This document shows, piece by piece, positions 62,270-64,000 of a stretch of DNA of 64,000 nucleotides. Source of the DNA: Condylostoma magnum (lineage: Eukaryota; Ciliophora; Heterotrichea; Heterotrichida; Condylostomatidae); the NCBI GenBank assembly GCA_920105805.1, contig CAKKTI010000060.1, positions 1 to 64,000 of the forward strand, in the 5' to 3' direction. Position 1 is the stretch's first letter; the number at the start of each line of letters is the position of its first letter. The translations under genes were made by a program, and so were the position numbers. The notes beneath the pieces were generated by a model. The model did no database searches, was not told where the DNA came from, and worked only from the letters and a program-made list of their open reading frames with translations.

Positions 62270-63667
62270 CTAATGAGGCTGTTCTTGTTCTTCTGCGTTT
62301 TGTTACTCTGACATTAACTGTCTTGTAGAGAAAACATTCCTTTCGGAGACATTAGGAGGACTTGATTACTGTTGTTCTTATGAAGATTCAATGATTAAAT
62401 GCTCATCTTAGTTTTAGTTGGTAACACATTTCTTGTATAAAATATTGCTTACTATACCTATTATTACTACTCCAATTAATATTCCAAGAAGAATGTGCAG
62501 GAGGTCTACTAGGTTTATATTTACTAATAATTCGAATTAAGAGTTTACCTTGTTATCAATTCCAATTAGGGAAAATTTCACAGTATAAGAGTCAATTTTG
62601 TCAGGGACTTACCCAAAAATGATTAAAGGACTTTATTCAAATCTGCTTAAATTTATTAAATCCTTGAATAAAATTATAAGATAGGTTTTATATGTTGTTA
62701 TACTCTAAATTCCAGGTAAGTTAAATATATTTAGTAGTTAAGTTCCTGGAGCATAGCTTACAAGCTAATCTTTGGCAGCACATAGGAGATATTTATATGT
62801 CAAAACTACATTGAATGGCTGTATATCAGTTATTTCAAGCTCAGTTATATGTTCATTATCTAAATTCATTAAATATTTACAGTCAATTGCCAATTTGTTC
62901 TGAAATAAGCTCATTTTTTAGCCATATAGTTTATATTCTCCTATAATTTTGAATGTATTAAGTGAAATTTAAATCAACCCCCTGTTTTTCTCCAATGCTA
63001 GAATATGGTTTTCCCATTTAATCATATCAGTTACTTCAAGTTAATTTATACCAAAAATATCAGGCTTTAAATTCCAAACTTTAATAAACTCTTACCAATA
63101 AAAAAAATTAATATCATAAAAGCTTAAACCATCGTTTAATTAAGCCACTATTAGATAATTATTATCTAAATATACAGAAGTTATCTAATCATTGAACTTC
63201 ATCTCAAAGAATAAATAAGGATACAGTAGATTCTCTAGCTATATCAGCCCAATAGTATTATTATTATAAGCAATCATCAAATTATCACTAGCTTATATGT
63301 GATCATACTTAAGCAGCCGTTCATCATGATACATTTAACTTTAATCGAAAAACGTCATCCCTCTAGTTTCATTGAATGTAATAATCCCATTATTTTTGTC
63401 TAGAACATATAACAATTCAAAAATACGACTAGCTGAGGAAAACTAATGATCTATTCCGTCTAAACTAGTCTCTCATATAGTATTGTTGCTTATAGTTCTA
63501 TTCTAAAATTTCAAAAAATGAGGACTCTGCACTTACGCTCTGACAATATCTCCAATAAAATACGGTTTAAGCTCAAATTCAAAGTCACTTCCTTCTTATA
63601 TAATCTAATCAGGAATCTACTGAGTCTGGTTTAGAGCTAGAGTGAAATTTATTAAAAGAAGAATCAT
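62270..63667 (-). CDS. Type I membrane protein with beta-rich ectodomain
   Basis: A 465-residue frame from ATG 63667 to TAG TAA (62272-62267). It has a signal peptide (MILLLINFTLALNQTQ) and an ectodomain of about 360 residues with propeller-like strands (ELLYVLDKNNGIITFNETRG, QITSVYLDNNYLIVAQLNDG, DMIKWENHILALEKNRGLIQ). One C-terminal membrane helix (LHILLGILIGVVIIGIVSNI) precedes a Gln/Glu-rich cytosolic tail. An in-frame TAA at 62305-62303 is probably read as Gln, since the tail continues 10 codons to the tandem stop. Family unknown; a surface or secretory-pathway receptor is plausible. Confidence 0.65.
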
Positions 63668-63675
63668 TTTTATTA

Positions 63676-64000
63676 CTAAATAGGATGAGCACTGAAATTG
63701 AAATTATCTTCGATTGTTTTCATGACTCCTAAAACTTTTTCGTCATCAAATGGTAAACCGATTACTTATAAGCCGACAGGTAAGCCACTAGCAGTCTTTA
63801 AATCGTCGTTTAAGCCTCTGTATAAAGGGTCTGTCACACTTTAAGTCAAATAGCACTCATCGGCCCTAACTTATGTTATTGGAAGAACACCAATTGAGCA
63901 TTAAAACATATTAAGTCCTAGAGCAGTGCGCATTGCAGGCAGAATAGCTTAAGTCCCCTTATGATTTACTGCGGAGTATGGTAACGTATGAGAAATAACT
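63676..64000 (-). CDS. Amidase / FAAH-like enzyme, C-terminal part, cut by window end
   Basis: The 5' part lies beyond the window. The visible 108 residues end in TAG TAA TAA (63678-63670). The typical amidase-signature C-terminus is clear: MRTALGLNMFQCSIGVLPIT, then YRGLNDDLKTASGLPVGLQV, IGLPFDDEKVLGVMKTIEDN. In fatty-acid amide hydrolases this block (..D.P.GVVPVT.. and ..SVGLPVAVQCV.LP..EE..L..M..) closes the substrate channel. The catalytic Ser-Ser-Lys region is not in view. Confidence 0.82.

Overview
The window looks like macronuclear DNA of a heterotrich ciliate that uses a Condylostoma-type nuclear code (NCBI table 28). TAA and TAG are read as Gln and TGA as Trp inside genes, yet all three codons also end genes. 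The proof is internal. The MORN, ankyrin, actin-like, ion-channel and aminotransferase proteins read cleanly over thousands of bases only with these assignments. TGA falls at conserved Trp positions (638-640 in an ankyrin repeat, 50590-50592 and 50725-50727 in MORN repeats). Introns are rare and tiny: one 16-nt and three 17-nt introns are well supported. A karyorelictid (table 27) is the main alternative, but many genes end in TAG or TAA, which argues against it. A standard-code reading cuts nearly every gene into fragments.

Layout. 1-9.9 kb (+): a UBL-ankyrin-AGC kinase fusion, a two-CNBD cation channel, an unresolved gene, eIF2B epsilon and a hypothetical protein. 9.9-25 kb (-): a coiled-coil protein, a CAMSAP/Patronin-like CKK protein with a long poly-Glu tract, and two tandem Cys-rich membrane proteins. 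25-29.3 kb (+): a WD40 protein and a large helical-repeat protein. 29.4-31.4 kb (-): actin-related protein 8. 31.8-40.2 kb (+): a mini zinc finger, a zinc/membrane protein, a degenerate Nudix protein, a 1,665-residue polycystin-like channel with two channel modules, and SART1/Snu66. 40.3-41.6 kb (-): a hypothetical protein. 41.7-55 kb (+): small coiled-coil and candidate genes, a large unknown protein, a two-CNBD protein, glutamine cyclotransferase, aspartate aminotransferase, a CK1-like kinase, a MORN protein and a third Cys-rich membrane protein. 55-64 kb (mixed): a second CK1-like kinase (-), a CFAP97-like protein (+), a candidate small gene (+), a coiled-coil RING protein (-), an EF-hand-like protein (+), a UBTD-like protein (+), a CIAO2/MIP18 protein (-), a type I membrane protein (-), and the 3' part of an amidase (-).

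This is a mixed set of housekeeping genes (translation initiation, splicing, chromatin remodelling, Fe-S assembly, amino-acid metabolism), ciliary or cytoskeletal genes (CAMSAP-like, polycystin, CFAP97, MORN) and typical ciliate signalling or surface families. It is not one pathway. Genes are packed very tightly, with gaps as short as 4-12 bp. Many end in tandem stops, most often TAG TAA. I see no mobile elements, tRNAs, rRNAs or CRISPR arrays.
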